This document shows positions 21,181 to 21,786 of a stretch of DNA of 21,786 bases, one piece after another. The translations under genes and the position numbers were made by a program. Source of the DNA: Chloroflexota bacterium (GTDB lineage Bacteria > Chloroflexota > Dehalococcoidia > Dehalococcoidales > RBG-16-60-22); NCBI GenBank assembly GCA_022574315.1, contig JACZSH010000010.1, positions 1 through 21,786 of the forward strand, read 5' to 3'. The notes below the pieces were generated by a model that was not told where the DNA came from, did no database searches, and saw only the letters and a program-made list of their open reading frames with translations. Each line of letters starts with the position of its first letter. Within the stretch, counting starts at the first letter, position 1.

Positions 21181-21549
21181 ATGGCCAAGGATCTTACTGT
21201 TATTTTAGAAGACCGCCCGGGTACGCTAGCTGACATAGGCGAGGCCCTGGGCAAGGCCGGCATCAACATTGATGGGTGTTGTGGGTTTCCCAGCGAAGGC
21301 AAGGGAGTTATACACATTCTGGTAGAGGACGTTGGTGCCGCACGGCGAGAGATCCAACAGGCTGGCCTTGAGGTGCGTGGCGAGCGTGAAGTCCTGGTCC
21401 TGGAAGTGGAGAACCGCCCGGGGGTATTCGGGGAGGTTACCCGCCGCATCGCCAGGGCGGGGGTTAATATCGACCTGATTTATGTAGCTGCGAATACCCG
21501 GCTGGTTATCGGTGCCGATGACCTGGACAGGGCTCGTGCTGCCGTATAG
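21181..21549 (+). CDS. Tandem ACT-domain protein (122 aa)
   Basis: The protein is two ACT domains and nothing else. Domain 1 (about 3-66) has LTVILEDRPGTLADIGEALG and AGINIDGCCGFP. Domain 2 (about 69-122) has REVLVLEVENRPGVFGEVTR and AGVNIDLIYVAANTRLVIG. The R-P-G-x-[LF]-x-x-[IV] turn and the G-[IV]-N-I-D strand are the classical amino-acid-binding features. Free-standing ACT pairs are thought to sense amino acids or related small ligands and to act on partner proteins; the ligand here is unknown. AAAGGAGG precedes the ATG. The gene lies behind structured leader copy 2 and ends in the third terminator, so it is monocistronic. Confidence 0.92.
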   Translation: MAKDLTVILEDRPGTLADIGEALGKAGINIDGCCGFPSEGKGVIHILVEDVGAARREIQQAGLEVRGEREVLVLEVENRPGVFGEVTRRIARAGVNIDLIYVAANTRLVIGADDLDRARAAV

Positions 21550-21561
21550 CACGGCCATTTA

Positions 21562-21580
21562 GGCGGCCGGCGCCCTTTTT
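21562..21580 (+). terminator. Intrinsic terminator after the ACT gene (third copy of the core)
   Basis: GGCG-GCCGG-CGCC-C-TTTTT begins 13 nt after the stop codon. An extra hairpin, CGTGCT (21535-21540)/AGCACG (21548-21553), spans the stop codon just upstream, mirroring the hairpin A plus terminator layout of the two leaders. Confidence 0.75.
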
Positions 21581-21600
21581 ATTCAATTAGGAGGCGTAAC

Positions 21601-21786
21601 GTGAAAAAACAAAGGTTCCTGGTTGTAACGGCTATCTTATTGGTGCCGTGGCTTCTGGCTGGTTGTGGTATAGCTCAAGAAATGTATGACGCTGTGATAG
21701 CTGAGAGAGATGATTTGTCGGCGAAGCTCCAGTCAATTCAAAGTGAACTAGACGCTACCAAATTAAAACTTCAATCAATCCAAAGC
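21601..21786 (+). CDS. Lipoprotein with coiled-coil repeats, N-terminal fragment
   Basis: GTG at 21601 has AGGAGG 7 nt upstream. The 62 visible residues open with a lipoprotein signal: basic KKQR, a hydrophobic stretch (FLVVTAILLVPWLL) and the lipobox LAGC with the lipidated Cys at 22. The mature part becomes a helix with repeated LQSIQS units (KLQSIQSELDATKLKLQSIQ), typical of a parallel coiled coil. The gene runs off the right edge, so length and function are unknown. The ACT terminator separates it from the upstream gene and no obvious promoter lies in the 20-bp gap, so it may depend on read-through. Confidence 0.85.
   Translation, partial: MKKQRFLVVTAILLVPWLLAGCGIAQEMYDAVIAERDDLSAKLQSIQSELDATKLKLQSIQS

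Overview
The window looks like a fragment of a bacterial chromosome or metagenome contig of moderately high GC. The gene set and small zinc proteins (FtsH convergent with a polyprenyl synthase/metG/zinc protein/rsmI operon, a CBS-less GuaB3, FmdB, DUF2148, orphan OpuAC-type binding protein) suggest Chloroflexota, probably Dehalococcoidia. This is inferred from remembered gene content, not from a search. I see no rRNA, tRNA, CRISPR array, transposase or integrase.

Layout. (1) 1-1513: start of a GT2 glycosyltransferase on the minus strand, a 407-bp divergent spacer, then an ORF that joins a TetR-type N-terminus to an OpuAC solute-binding protein. The join sits in a stretch both parents could share, so it is either an assembly chimera or a broken gene. 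(2) 1514-3836: a hairpin, a TGTCATTGCGA inverted-repeat element and ftsH. (3) 3849-7626, minus strand: a tight housekeeping operon rsmI > small zinc protein > metG > long-chain polyprenyl diphosphate synthase, driven by a TAGACA-18-TATAAT promoter. (4) 7772-9759: guaB3 with its own promoter, convergent with an unrecognised acidic-tailed protein. (5) 9903-10695: an unknown protein paired with an excisionase-like HTH protein, and a 55-aa zinc-finger protein on the minus strand. (6) 11070-14611: PAS histidine kinase, OmpR-type regulator, a Crp/Fnr regulator with an apparently leaderless promoter, and a 2[4Fe-4S] ferredoxin. (7) 14847-18890: two tiny zinc proteins, a class III aminotransferase (minus), and a translationally coupled LsrF-like aldolase plus zinc alcohol dehydrogenase. 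(8) 19002-20217: a DUF427 gene behind a near-consensus CRP site placed at -41.5, and a DUF2148 Fe-S protein. (9) 20300-21786: the most unusual part. Two unrelated genes (a two-TM protein and a tandem-ACT protein) are each preceded by nearly the same TTGACA-16-TATAAT promoter and a roughly 100-125-nt leader. Each leader holds a short Trp-containing reading frame, a small hairpin, and a partly complementary GC-rich segment before a U-run. A third copy of the terminator core follows the ACT gene, and a lipoprotein gene runs off the end.

Region 9 reads as a duplicated, probably attenuator-like cis-regulatory RNA that I cannot match to a known class. The CRP-like regulator of region 6 retains the RE-x3-R recognition helix that would read the TGTGA site of region 8, giving a testable regulator-target pair inside the window. 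An 11-bp palindrome CGGGTnACCCG recurs upstream of guaB3 and of the aminotransferase.
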